Part shown: one piece after another, positions 39,622 through 54,244 of the stretch
Layout of the letters: each line of letters opens with the position of its first letter
Position numbering within the stretch: the stretch's first letter is position 1
Source: Nemophila menziesii
Taxonomy: Eukaryota > Streptophyta > Magnoliopsida > Boraginales > Hydrophyllaceae
DNA: 64,000 bases
Direction of reading: 5' to 3'
NCBI GenBank assembly: GCA_029959085.1
Contig: JARWIR010000011.1
Location: forward strand, 9,735,840-9,799,839
The notes under the pieces: model-generated
Databases searched by the model: none
What the model was told of the DNA's origin: nothing
Seen by the model: only the letters and a program-made list of their open reading frames with translations
Program-made: the position numbers and the translations under genes

Positions 39622-41715
39622 AAACAATAATACACATATCCTTTTTTCTTTTCTCCTTTTAGTTAAAGATTTTTTTTTTTGGAACTATTAACAATAAAAT
39701 TATATTTATAACATTATGTACTACTAAAATCTTTATTTTATAAAAATATATTCAATAAAAAATATTTATTTAATGAACATATAATACCCACGACTCCAAT
39801 TCTACTCTTTACTTCTTAAAATTATATATATATATATATATTAAAATATTTCTATTATACTAAACTAGTTTTGGATACACAAAAAATATATTCACAATAT
39901 ATCTTTTTCTTTAGTTCAGTTCTAATATTTCTCAACACCTTATCATACAGAGTTTGCTCTTTTGATCTTGTGAAATGATTTGCCAAGATGATCAACAATA
40001 CCCTCTAGGGAATTCACCCAATTTATATTTAACGGTCAAAATTTTGACTCTCTTAAAAATGTATCATTCATTAGCTACGTATATAAACATGCAATTTCAT
40101 ATTTTGAGTTTTTTTATGTTATTATTTAATTAAGATATTTCAGAAATAACATTTATATATTAAGACACAATTTGTTGTTTTAAATAATATAACAAAATTT
40201 AATATTAAATTTTTAAATAAATTTTTTATTTATAAGGTGTACATATTTTTTTAAGTGTCAATGATCCAAAACATCAAATTAATATTTTACTTGCCTCAAA
40301 GAATAATTAATTAATCTGCTAAGTACGTCTTCTCATTAACATCGTTACCTTTTATTCTTGTTTATCAAGAGTTGTGGATGTTTCCTTATGGGAATTCCAA
40401 CCCACTTGGAATTAGTAAGTTCAAACTTCTTAATAAGATCTTTGGCTTATTTAGCTTGGTTGAGACAGATCCCATCTTCCATTTTCTTTATTTTTAGTCT
40501 GAGGAAGAAGTTAAATTCTCGAGTCATGTTCAATTGGAATTCACTATGCATACTCGTATCAAAATCCTTATAAAATTGTTATAAACTCTTCATGCATTGC
40601 ATTTACCAAATGATCATCAAGTAGATCTTATTTGTTATTCTTCGGTCTGAATTTAGACAAGAAAGTACAATGAGAACACAAATCATTAAGAGTTGAATGT
40701 GTTCTTAGCCCTTTACTTGGATCACCAAGTATTAACTTTAGCAAGAGTCCTCTAACATTGTTCCTACTTCTATGAAGTTCTTTGGGAGTTTCATCATTCT
40801 TCTCTTTAATAGTTTGATTGTCAGAATATATTTATGGTTATGATATAATAGGTTTTACTTCTTCTTCAAGTTGATGGAACTTGGTATATTCAACTTTTAT
40901 ATTTTTTCACTTTCTTTTAAAAGAATTTCCTTCATCAAAATCAACGTGCATGGATTTTTATATAATATTTGTTTGTTGGTTGTACATTCTAAAATAACAT
41001 GTAGTGTAATTAACAATTAGTTTTATACAAAAGTTTGATAAATTCTCAATTAGATTTAATGAATAATTAATAATTGTATTTTTTTTTTTAAAATAGAAGG
41101 AATTATGTGTTATTAAAGTAACCTAAATATTCAAGTATATTAAAGCATAAATGTCATAATTAAAGTTTTTTATGTGAATTGTGGATAAACTTATTGTTAT
41201 AAAAAATGATAGAGTTATTATCATCAAACTCATCATTGTTTCCTAAAATATTTGTAAAAAGTTTTCAAATATTTGGTTTTTTTTTTTGATATAAGAGAGT
41301 GTTTGTAATCACGTAAAAAATAATAAGATTTTTAATACCATCGTCTAATTGATCTTAAGATAAACATAAGTTAGATTTGAACTTTACCTCGTCTTCTTCT
41401 TTTTAAGTAGCCATGAAAGAAACATAGTTGGCTACATGCTCTTTGTCATCACTTTGGTTTGAGCTATCATCAACCAATGTTGCATTAATGTTTTCATTGG
41501 CTTTTTTTTGAAAAGTTTTGGGAATTTAGGTTTGATATAACCACTCTAATGATAATGATAGCAAGTAAGCTCATCCTTTATATAACTCTTATAAGGTTTT
41601 CTTGAGACACCACAACTCATAAGCTCTATTTTATTTTGATGTAATACTCACAAATACACACTTATGTCTTGTATAGAATTCCTCTTGAACTAATATAATC
41701 ATTTCATCCAGAATA
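39622..41715. repeat. Macrosatellite unit 2.8 (C/B chimera)
   Basis: Starts with C-type forms (ACGACTCCAATTCTACTC near 39789, long TA run) and switches to B-type by 39976 (AAATGATTTGCCAAGATG, AACGGTC, later CTCGAGTCATG). The exchange point lies between about 39842 and 39975. Confidence 0.93.
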
Positions 41716-43797
41716 AAACAATAATACACATATCCTTTTTTCTTTTCTCCTTTTAGTTAAAGATTTTTTTTTGGAACTATTAACAATAAAATTATATTTA
41801 TAACATTATGTACTACTAAAATGTTTATTTTATAAAAATATATTCAATAAAAAAAATTATTTAATGAACATATAATACCCACGTCTTCAATTCTACAATT
41901 TACTTCTTAAAATTATATATATATTAAAATATTTCTATTATACTAAACTAGTTTTGGATACACAAAAAATATATTCACAATATATCTTTTTCTTTAGTTC
42001 AGTTCTAATATTTCTCAACACCTTATCATACAGAGTTTGCTCTTTTGATCTTGTGAAATGATTTGCCAAGATGATCAACAATACCCTCTAGGGAATTCAC
42101 CCAATTTATATTTAACGGTCAAAATTTTGACTCTCTTAAAAATGTATCATTCATTAGCTACGTATATAAACATGCAATTTCATATTTTGAGTTTTTTTAT
42201 GTTATTATTTAATTAAGATATTTCAGAAATAACATTTATATATTAAGACACAATTTGTTGTTTTAAATAATATAACAAAATTTAATATTAAATTTTTAAA
42301 TAAATTTTTTATTTATAAGGTGTACATATTTTTTTAAGTGTCAATGATCCAAAACATCAAATTAATATTTTACTTGCCTCAAAGAATAATTAATTAATCT
42401 GCTAAGTACGTCTTCTCATCAACATCGTTACCTTTTATTCTTGTTTATCAAGAGTTGTGGATGTTTCCTTATGGGAATTCCAACCCACTTGGAATTAGTA
42501 AGTTCAAACTTCTTAATAAGATCTTTGGCTTATTTAGCTTGGTTGAGACAGATCCCATCTTCCATTTTCTTTATTTTTAGTCTGAGGAAGAAGTTAAATT
42601 CTCGAGTCATGTTCAATTGGAATTCACTATGCATACTCGTATCAAAATCCTTATAAAATTGTTATAAACACTTCATGCATTGCATTTACCAAATGATCAT
42701 CAAGTAGATCTTATTTGTTATTCTTCGGTCTGAATTTAGACAAGAAAGTACAATGAGAACACAAATCATTAAGAGTTGAATGTGTTCTTAGCCCTTTACT
42801 TGGATCACCAAGTATTAACTTTAGCAAGAGTCCTCTAACATTGTTCCTACTTCTATGAAGTTCTTTGGGAGTTTCATCATTCTTCTCTTTAATAGTTTGA
42901 TTGTCAGAATATATTTATGGTTATGATATAATAGGTTTTACTTCTTCTTCAAGTTGATGGAACTTGGTATATTCAACTTTTATATTTTTTCACTTTCTTT
43001 TAAAAGAATTTCCTTCATCAAAATCAACGTGCATGGATTTTTATATAATATTTGTTTGTTGGTTGTACATTCTAAAATAACATGTAGTGTAATTAACAAT
43101 TAGTTTTATACAAAAGTTTGATAAATTCTCAATTAGATTTAATGAATAATTAATAATTGTATTATTTTTTTTAAAATAGAAGGAATTATGTGTTATTAAA
43201 GTAACCTAAATATTCAAGTATATTAAAGCATAAATGTCATAATTAAAGTTTTTTATGTGAATTGTGGATAAACTTATTGTTATAAAAAATGATAGAGTTA
43301 TTATCATCAAACTCATCATTGTTTCCTAAAATATTTGTAAAAATTTTTCAAATATTTGGTTTTTTGTTTGATATAAGAGAGTGTTTGTAATCACGTAAAA
43401 AATCATAAGATTTTTATTACCATCGTCTAATTGATCTTAAGATAAACATAAGTTAGATTTGAACTTTACCTCGTCTTCTTCTTTTTAAGTAGCCATGAAA
43501 GAAACTTAGTTGGATACATGCTCTTTGTCATCACTTTGGTTTGAGCTATCATAAACCAATGTTGCATTAATGTTTTCATTGGCTTTTTTTTGAAATTTTT
43601 TGGGAATTTAGGTTTGATATGACCACTGTTATGATAATGATAGCAAGTAAGCTCATCCTTTATATAACTCTTATAAGGTTTTCTTGAGACACCATAACTC
43701 ATAAGCTCTATTTTATTTTGATGTAATACTCACCAATACATACTTATGTCTTGTATAGAATTCCTCTTGAACTAATATAATCATTTCACCCAGAATA
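41716..43797. repeat. Macrosatellite unit 2.9 (B-type, changing to F-type near its end)
   Basis: Matches unit 2.2, including its B-to-F switch, at an offset of 14817 bp. Confidence 0.95.
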
Positions 43798-45886
43798 AAA
43801 TAATAATACACATATCCTTTTTTCTTTTCTCCTTTTAGTTAAAGATTTTTTTTTTGGAACTATTAACAATAAAATTATATTTATAACATTATGTACTACT
43901 AAAATCTTTATTTTATAAAAATATATTCAATAAAAAATATTTATTTAATGAACATATAATACCCACGACTCCAATTCTACTCTTTACTTCTTAAAATTAT
44001 ATATATATATATATTAAAATATTTCTATTATACTAAACTAGTTTTGGATACACAAAAAATATATTCACAATATATCTTTTTCTTTAGTTCAGTTCTAATA
44101 TTTCTCAACACCTTATCATACAGAGTTTGCTCTTTTGATCTTGTGAAAGGATTTGCCAAGATTATCAACAATACCCTCTAGGGAATTCACCCAATTTATA
44201 TTTAACAGTCAAAATTTTGACTCTCTTAAAAATGTATCATTCATTAGCTACGTATATAAACATGCAATTTCATATTTTGAGATGTTTTATGTTATTATTT
44301 AATTAAGATATTTCAGAAATAACATTTATATATTAAAACACAATTTGTTGTTTTAAATAATATAATAAAATTTAATGTTAAATTTTTAAATAATTTTTTT
44401 ATTTATATGGTGTACATATTTTTTTAAGGGTCAATGATCCAAAAAATCAAATTAATATTTTACTTGCCCCAAAGAATAATTAATTAATCTGCTAAGTACG
44501 TCTTCTCATCAACATCGTTACCTTTTATTCTTGTTTATCAAGAGTTGTGGATTTTTCCTTATGGGAATTCCAACCCACTTGGAATTAGTAAGTTCAAACT
44601 TCTTAATAAGATCTTTGGCTTATTTAGCTTGGTTGAGACAGATCCCATCTTCCATTTTCTTTATTTTTAGTCTGAGGAAGAAGTTAAATTCTCCAATCAT
44701 GTGCAATTGGAATTCACTATGCATACTCGTATCAAAATCCTTATAAAATCGTTATAAACTCTTCATGCATTGCATTTACCAAATGATCATCAAGTAGATC
44801 TTATTTGTTATTCTTCGGTCTGAATTTAGACAAGAAAGTACAATGAGAACACAAATCATTAAGAGTTGAATGTGTTCTTAGCCCTTTACTTGGATCACCA
44901 AGTATTAACTTTAGCAAGAGTCCTCTAACATTGTTCCTACTTCTATGAAGTTCTTTGGGAGTTTCATCATTCTTCTCTTTAATAGTTTGATTGTCAGAAT
45001 ATATTTATGGTTATGATATAATAGGTTTTACTTCTTCTTCAAGTTGATGGAACTTGGTATATTCAACTTTTATATTTTTTCACTTTCTTTTAAAAGAATT
45101 TCCTTCATCAAAATCAACGTGCATGGATTTTTATATAATATTTGTTTGTTGGTTGTACATTCTAAAATAACATGTAGTGTAATTAACAATTAATTTTATA
45201 CAAAAGTTTGATAAATTCTCAATTAGATTTAATGAATAATTAATAATTGTATTTTTTTTTTAAAATAGAAGGAATTATGTGTTATTAAAGTAACCTAAAT
45301 ATTCAAGTATATTAAAGCATAAATTTCATAATTAAAGTTTTTTATGTGAATTGTGGATAAACTTATTGTTATAAAAAATGATAGAGTTATTATCATCAAA
45401 CTCATCATTGTTTCCTAAAATATTTGTAAAAAGTTTTCAAATATTTGGTTTTTTGTTTGATATAAGAGAGTGTTTGTAATCACGTAAAAAATCATAAGAT
45501 TTTTAATACAATCGTCCAATTGATCTTAAGATAAACATAAGTTAGATTTGAACTTTACCTCGTCTTCTTCTTTTTAAGTAGCCATGAAAGAAACTTAGTT
45601 GGATACATGCTCTTTGTCATCACTTTGGTTTGAGCTATCATAAACCAATGTTGCATTAATGTTTTCATAGGCTTTTTTTTGAAAAGTTTTGGGAATTTAG
45701 GTTTGATATGACCACTCTTATGATAATGATAGCAAGTAAGCTCATCCTTTATATAACTCTTATAAGGTTTTCTTGAGACACCATAACTCATAAGCTCTAT
45801 TTTATTTTGATGTAATACTCACCAATACATACTTATGTCTTGTATAGAATTCCTCTTGAACTAATATAATCATTTCACCCAGAATA
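43798..45886. repeat. Macrosatellite unit 2.10 (F-type, C-like end)
   Basis: F-type left part. The right part carries TAATTTTATAC near 45191, ACAATCGTCCAA near 45507 and CATAGGC near 45666, forms shared in part with units 2.13 and 2.17. Confidence 0.95.
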
Positions 45887-47972
45887 AAACAATAATACAC
45901 ATATCCTTTTTTCTTTTCTCCTTTTAGTTAAAGATTTTTTTTTTGGAACTATTAACAATAAAATTATATTTATAACATTATGTACTACTAAAATCTTTAT
46001 TTTATAAAAATATATTCAATAAAAAATATTTATTTAATGAACATATAATACCCACGACTCCAATTCTACTCTTTACTTCTTAAAATTATATATATATATT
46101 AAAATATTTCTATTATACTAAACTAGTTTTGGATACACAAAAAATATATTCACAATATATCTTTTTCTTTAGTTCAGTTCTAATATTTCTCAACACCTTA
46201 TCATACAGAGTTTGCTCTTTTGATCTTGTGAAAGGATTTGCCAAGATTATCAACAATACCCTCTAGGGAATTCACCCAATTTATATTTAACAGTCAAAAT
46301 TTTGACTCTCTTAAAAATGTATCATTCATTAGCTACGTATATAAACATGCAATTTCATATTTTGAGATGTTTTATGTTATTATTTAATTAAGATATTTCA
46401 GAAATAACATTTATATATTAAAACACAATTTGTTGTTTTAAATAATATAATAAAATTTAATGTTAAATTTTTAAATAATTTTTTTATTTATATGGTGTAC
46501 ATATTTTTTTAAGGGTCAATGATCCAAAAAATCAAATTAATATTTTACTTGCCCCAAAGAATAATTAATTAATCTGCTAAGTACGTCTTCTCATCAACAT
46601 CGTTACCTTTTATTCTTGTTTATCAAGAGTTGTGGATTTTTCCTTATGGGAATTCCAACCCACTTGGAATTAGTAAGTTCAAACTTCTTAATAAGATCTT
46701 TGGCTTATTTAGCTTGGTTGAGACAGATCCCATCTTCCATTTTCTTTATTTTTAGTCTGAGGAAGAAGTTAAATTCTCCAATCATGTGCAATTGGAATTC
46801 ACTATGCATACTCGTATCAAAATCCTTATAAAATCGTTATAAACTCTTCATGCATTGCATTGACCAAATGATCATCAAGTAGATCTTATTTGTTATTCTT
46901 CGGTCTGAATTTAGACAAGAAAGTACAATGAGAACACAAATTATTAAGAGTTGAATGTGTTCTTAGCCCTTTACTTGGATCACCAAGTATTAACTTTAGC
47001 AAGAGTCCTCTAACATTGTTCGTACTTCTATGAAGTTCTTTGGGAGTTTCATCATTCTTCTCTTTAATAGTTTGATTGTCAGAATATATTTATGGTTATG
47101 ATATAATAGGTTTTACTTCTTCTTCAAGTTGATGGAACCTTGTATATTCAACTTTTATATTTTTTCACTTTCTTTTAAAAGAATTTCCTTCATCAAAATC
47201 AACGTGCATGGATTTTTATATAATATTTGTTTGTTGGTTGTACATTCTAAAATAACATGTAGTGTAATTAACAATTAGTTTTATACAAAAGTTTGATAAA
47301 TTCTCAATTAGATTTAATGAATAATTAATAATTGTATTATTTTTTTTAAAATAGAAGGAATTATGTGTTATTAAAGTAACCTAAATATTCAAGTATATTA
47401 AAGCATAAATGTCATAATTAAAGTTTTTTATGTGAATTGTGGATAAACTTATTGTTATAAAAAATGATAGAGTTATTATCATCAAACTCATCATTGTTTC
47501 CTAAAATATTTGTAAAAAGTTTTCAAATATTTGGTTTTTTGTTTGATATAAGAGAGTGTTTGTAATCACGTAAAAAATCATAAGATTTTTATTACCATCG
47601 TCTAATTGATCTTAAGATAAACATAAGTTAGATTTGAACTTTACCTCGTCTTCTTCTTTTTAAGTAGCCATGAAAGAAACTTAGTTGGATACATGCTCTT
47701 TGTCATCACTTTGGTTTGAGCTATCATAAACCAATGTTGCATTAATGTTTTCATTGGCTTTTTTTTGAAAATTTTTGGGAATTTAGGTTTGATATGACCA
47801 CTGTTATGATAATGATAGCAAGTAAGCTCATCCTTTATATAACTCTTATAAGGTTTTCTTGAGACACCATAACTCATAAGCTCTATTTTATTTTGATGTA
47901 ATACTCACCAATACATACTTATGTCTTGTATAGAATTCCTCTTGAACTAATATAATCATTTCACCCAGAATA
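45887..47972. repeat. Macrosatellite unit 2.11 (F-type, first member of duplicated trimer)
   Basis: Private forms AAATTATTAAGAG (46939), TTCGTACTTC (47019) and AACCTTGTATA (47136) recur only in unit 2.14, exactly 6272 bp away. Confidence 0.95.
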
Positions 47973-50066
47973 AAATAATAATACACATATCCTTTTTTCT
48001 TTTCTCCTTTTAGTTAAAGATTTTTTTTTTGGAACTATTAACAATAAAATTATATTTATAACATTATGTACTACTAAAATCTTTATTTTATAAAAATATA
48101 TTCAATAAAAAATATTTATTTAATGAACATATAATACCCACGACTCCAATTCTACTCTTTACTTCTTAAAATTATATATATATATATATATTAAAATATT
48201 TCTATTATACTAAACTAGTTTTGGATACACAAAAAATATATTCACAATATATCTTTTTCTTTAGTTCAGTTCTAATATTTCTCAACACCTTATCATACAG
48301 AGTTTGCTCTTTTGATCTTGTGAAAGGATTTGCCAAGATTATCAACAATACCCTCTAGGGAATTCACCCAATTTATATTTAACAGTCAAAATTTTGACTC
48401 TCTTAAAAATGTATCATTCATTAGCTACGTATATAAACATGCAATTTCATATTTTGAGATGTTTTATGTTATTATTTAATTAAGATATTTCAGAAATAAC
48501 ATTTATATATTAAAACACAATTTGTTGTTTTAAATAATATAATAAAATTTAATGTTAAATTTTTAAATAATTTTTTTATTTATATGGTGTACATATTTTT
48601 TTAAGGGTCAATGATCCAAAAAATCAAATTAATATTTTACTTGCCCCAAAGAATAATTAATTAATCTGCTAAGTACGTCTTCTCATCAACATCGTTACCT
48701 TTTATTCTTGTTTATCAAGAGTTGTGGATTTTTCCTTATGGGAATTCCAACCCACTTGGAATTAGTAAGTTCAAACTTCTTAATAAGATCTTTGGCTTAT
48801 TTAGCTTGGTTGAGACAGATCCCATCTTCCATTTTCTTTATTTTTAGTCTGAGGAAGAAGTTAAATTCTCCAATCATGTGCAATTGGAATTCACTATGCA
48901 TACTCGTATCAAAATCCTTATAAAATCGTTATAAACTCTTCATGCATTGCATTGACCAAATGATCATCAAGTAGATCTTATTTGTTATTCTTCGGTCTGA
49001 ATTTAGACAAGAAAGTACAATGAGAACACAAATCATTAAGAGTTGAATGTGTTCTTAGCCCTTTACTTGGATCACCAAGTATTAACTTTAGCAAGAGTCC
49101 TCTAACATTGTTCCTACTTCTATGAAGTTCTTTGGGAGTTTCATCATTCTTCTCTTTAATAGTTTGATTGTCAGAATATATTTATGGTTATGATATAATA
49201 GGTTTTACTTCTTCTTCAAGTTGATGGAACTTGGTATATTCAACTTTTATATTTTTTCACTTTCTTTTAAAATAATTTCCTTCATCAAAATCAACGTGCA
49301 TGGATTTTTATATAATATTTGTTTGTTGGTTGTACATTCTAAAATAACATGTAGTGTAATTAACAATTAGTTTTATACAAAAGTTTGATAAATTCTCAAT
49401 TAGATTTAATGAATAATAAATAATTGTATTTTTTTTTTTAAAAAATAGAAGGAATTATGTGTTATTAAAGTAACCTAAATATTCAAGTATATTAAAGCAT
49501 AAATGTCATAATTAAAGTTTTTTATGTGAATTGTGGATAAACTTATTGTTATAAAAAATGATAGAGTTATTATCATCAAACTCATCATTGTTTCCTAAAA
49601 TATTTGTAAAAAGTTTTCAAATATTTGGTTTTTTGTTTGATATAATAGAGTGTTTGTAATCACGTAAAAAATCATAAGATTTTTAATACCATCGTCTAAT
49701 TGATCTTAAGATAAACATAAGTTAGATTTGAACTTTAACTCGTCTTCTTCTTTTTAAGTAGCCATGAAAGAAACTTAGTTGGATACATGCTCTTTGTCAT
49801 CACTTTGGTTTGAGCTATCATAAACCAATGTTGCATTAATGTTTTCATTGGCTTTTTTTTGAAAAGTTTTGGGAATTTAGGTTTGATATGACCACTCTTA
49901 TGATAATGATAGCAAGTAAGCTCATCCTTTATATAACTCTTATAAGGTTTTCTTGAGACACCATAACTCATAAGCTCTATTTTATTTTGATGTAATACTC
50001 ACCAATACATACTTATGTCTTGTATAGAATTCCTCTTGAACTAAAATAATCATTTCACCCAGAATA
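47973..50066. repeat. Macrosatellite unit 2.12 (F-type, trimer member)
   Basis: Private AAAATAATTTCC (near 49269) and a lengthened T/A run near 49430-49445 recur only in unit 2.15. Confidence 0.95.
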
Positions 50067-52158
50067 AAACAATAATACACATATCCTTTTTTCTTTTCTC
50101 CTTTTAGTTAAAGATTTTTTTTTTGGAACTATTAACAATAAAATTATATTTATAACATTATGTACTACTAAAATCTTTATTTTATAAAAATATATTCAAT
50201 AAAAAATATTTATTTAATGAACATATAATACCCACGACTCCAATTCTACTCTTTACTTCTTAAAATTATATATATATATATATATATTAAAATATTTCTA
50301 TTATACTAAACTAGTTTTGGATACACAAAAAATATATTCACAATATATCTTTTTCTTTAGTTCAGTTCTAATATTTCTCAACACCTTATCATACAGAGTT
50401 TGCTCTTTTGATCTTGTGAAAGGATTTGCCAAGATTATCAACAATACCCTCTAGGGAATTCACCCAATTTATATTTAACAGTCAAAATTTTGACTCTCTT
50501 AAAAATGTATCATTCATTAGCTACGTATATAAACATGCAATTTCATATTTTGAGTTTTTTTATGTTATTATTTAATTAAGATATTTCAGAAATAACATTT
50601 ATATATTAAGACACAATTTGTTGTTTTAAATAATATAATAAAATTTAATGTTAAATTTTTAAATAAATTTTTTATTTATAAGGTGTACATATTTTTTTAA
50701 GGGTCAATGATCCAAAAAATCAAATTAATATTTTACTTGCCCCAAAGAATAATTAATTAATCTGCTAAGTATGTCTTCTCATCAACATCGTTACCTTTTA
50801 TTCTTGTTTATCAAGAGTTGTGGATGTTTCCTTATGGGAATTCCAACCCACTTGGAATTAGTAAGTTCAAACTTCTTAATAAGATCTTTGGCTTATTTAG
50901 CTTGGTTGAGACAGATCCCATCTTCCATTTTCTTTATTTTTAGTCTGAGGAAGAAGTTAAATTCTCCAATCATGTGCAATTGAATTCACTATGCATACTC
51001 GTATCAAAATCCTTATAAAATTGTTATAAACTCTTCATGCATTGCATTTACCAAATGATCATCAACTAGATCTTATTTGTTATTCTTCGGTCTGAATTTA
51101 GACAAGAAAGTACAATGAGAACAAAAATCATTAAGAGTTGAATGTGTTCTTAGCCCTTTACTTGGATCACCAAGTATTAACTTTAGCAAGAGTCCTCTAA
51201 CATTGTTCCTACTTCTATGAAGTTCTTTGGGAGTTTCATCATTCTTCTCTTTAATAGTTTGATTGTCAGAATATATTTATGGTTATGATATAATAGGTTT
51301 TACTTCTTCTTCAAGTTGATGGAACTTGGTATATTCAACTTTTATATTTTTTCACTTTCTTTTAAAAGAATTTCCTTCATCAAAATCAACGTGCATGGAT
51401 TTTTATATAATATTTGTTTGTTGGTTGTACATTCTAAAATAACATGTAGTGTAATTAACAATTAGTTTTATACAAAAGTTTGATAAATTCTCAATTAGAT
51501 TTAATGAATAATTAATAATTGTATTTTTTTTTTAAAATAGAAGGAATTATGTGTTATTAAAGTAACCTAAATATTCAAGTATATTAAAGCATAAATTTCA
51601 TAATTAAAGTTTTTTATGTGAATTGTGGATAAACTTATTGTTATAAAAAATGATAGAGTTATTATCATCAAACTCATCATTGTTTCCTAAAATATTTGTA
51701 AAAAGTTTTCAAATATTTGGTTTTTTGTTTGATATAAGAGAGTGTTTGTAATCACGTAAAAAATCATAAGATTTTTAATACAATCGTCCAATTGATCTTA
51801 AGATAAACATAAGTTAGATTTGAACTTTACCTCGTCTTCTTCTTTTTAAGTAGCCATGAAAGAAACTTAGTTGGATACATGCTCTTTGTCATCACTTTGG
51901 TTTGAGCTATCATAAACCAATGTTGCATTAATGTTTTCATAGGCTTTTTTTTGAAAAGTTTTGGGAATTTAGGTTTGATATGACCACTCTTATGATAATG
52001 ATAGCAAGTAAGCTCATCCTTTATATAACTCTTATAAGGTTTTCTTGAGACACCATAACTCATAAGCTCTATTTTATTTTGATGTAATACTCACCAATAC
52101 ATACTTATGTCTTGTATAGAATTCCTCTTGAACTAATATAATCATTTCACCCAGAATA
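50067..52158. repeat. Macrosatellite unit 2.13 (C-type, trimer member)
   Basis: AAGTATGTCTTCTC (50767-50780) is shared only with unit 2.16. It adds an ATG that extends the antisense ORF at 50771. It has the 1-bp deletion CAATTGAATTC and the longest TA run of block 2 (about 50268-50287). Confidence 0.95.
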
Positions 52159-54244
52159 AAACAATAATACACATATCCTTTTTTCTTTTCTCCTTTTAGT
52201 TAAAGATTTTTTTTTTGGAACTATTAACAATAAAATTATATTTATAACATTATGTACTACTAAAATCTTTATTTTATAAAAATATATTCAATAAAAAATA
52301 TTTATTTAATGAACATATAATACCCACGACTCCAATTCTACTCTTTACTTCTTAAAATTATATATATATATTAAAATATTTCTATTATACTAAACTAGTT
52401 TTGGATACACAAAAAATATATTCACAATATATCTTTTTCTTTAGTTCAGTTCTAATATTTCTCAACACCTTATCATACAGAGTTTGCTCTTTTGATCTTG
52501 TGAAAGGATTTGCCAAGATTATCAACAATACCCTCTAGGGAATTCACCCAATTTATATTTAACAGTCAAAATTTTGACTCTCTTAAAAATGTATCATTCA
52601 TTAGCTACGTATATAAACATGCAATTTCATATTTTGAGATGTTTTATGTTATTATTTAATTAAGATATTTCAGAAATAACATTTATATATTAAAACACAA
52701 TTTGTTGTTTTAAATAATATAATAAAATTTAATGTTAAATTTTTAAATAATTTTTTTATTTATATGGTGTACATATTTTTTTAAGGGTCAATGATCCAAA
52801 AAATCAAATTAATATTTTACTTGCCCCAAAGAATAATTAATTAATCTGCTAAGTACGTCTTCTCATCAACATCGTTACCTTTTATTCTTGTTTATCAAGA
52901 GTTGTGGATTTTTCCTTATGGGAATTCCAACCCACTTGGAATTAGTAAGTTCAAACTTCTTAATAAGATCTTTGGCTTATTTAGCTTGGTTGAGACAGAT
53001 CCCATCTTCCATTTTCTTTATTTTTAGTCTGAGGAAGAAGTTAAATTCTCCAATCATGTGCAATTGGAATTCACTATGCATACTCGTATCAAAATCCTTA
53101 TAAAATCGTTATAAACTCTTCATGCATTGCATTGACCAAATGATCATCAAGTAGATCTTATTTGTTATTCTTCGGTCTGAATTTAGACAAGAAAGTACAA
53201 TGAGAACACAAATTATTAAGAGTTGAATGTGTTCTTAGCCCTTTACTTGGATCACCAAGTATTAACTTTAGCAAGAGTCCTCTAACATTGTTCGTACTTC
53301 TATGAAGTTCTTTGGGAGTTTCATCATTCTTCTCTTTAATAGTTTGATTGTCAGAATATATTTATGGTTATGATATAATAGGTTTTACTTCTTCTTCAAG
53401 TTGATGGAACCTTGTATATTCAACTTTTATATTTTTTCACTTTCTTTTAAAAGAATTTCCTTCATCAAAATCAACGTGCATGGATTTTTATATAATATTT
53501 GTTTGTTGGTTGTACATTCTAAAATAACATGTAGTGTAATTAACAATTAGTTTTATACAAAAGTTTGATAAATTCTCAATTAGATTTAATGAATAATTAA
53601 TAATTGTATTATTTTTTTTAAAATAGAAGGAATTATGTGTTATTAAAGTAACCTAAATATTCAAGTATATTAAAGCATAAATGTCATAATTAAAGTTTTT
53701 TATGTGAATTGTGGATAAACTTATTGTTATAAAAAATGATAGAGTTATTATCATCAAACTCATCATTGTTTCCTAAAATATTTGTAAAAAGTTTTCAAAT
53801 ATTTGGTTTTTTGTTTGATATAAGAGAGTGTTTGTAATCACGTAAAAAATCATAAGATTTTTATTACCATCGTCTAATTGATCTTAAGATAAACATAAGT
53901 TAGATTTGAACTTTACCTCGTCTTCTTCTTTTTAAGTAGCCATGAAAGAAACTTAGTTGGATACATGCTCTTTGTCATCACTTTGGTTTGAGCTATCATA
54001 AACCAATGTTGCATTAATGTTTTCATTGGCTTTTTTTTGAAAATTTTTGGGAATTTAGGTTTGATATGACCACTGTTATGATAATGATAGCAAGTAAGCT
54101 CATCCTTTATATAACTCTTATAAGGTTTTCTTGAGACACCATAACTCATAAGCTCTATTTTATTTTGATGTAATACTCACCAATACATACTTATGTCTTG
54201 TATAGAATTCCTCTTGAACTAATATAATCATTTCACCCAGAATA
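52159..54244. repeat. Macrosatellite unit 2.14 (F-type, second trimer copy)
   Basis: Copy of unit 2.11 at +6272 bp, with all of its private variants. Confidence 0.95.
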
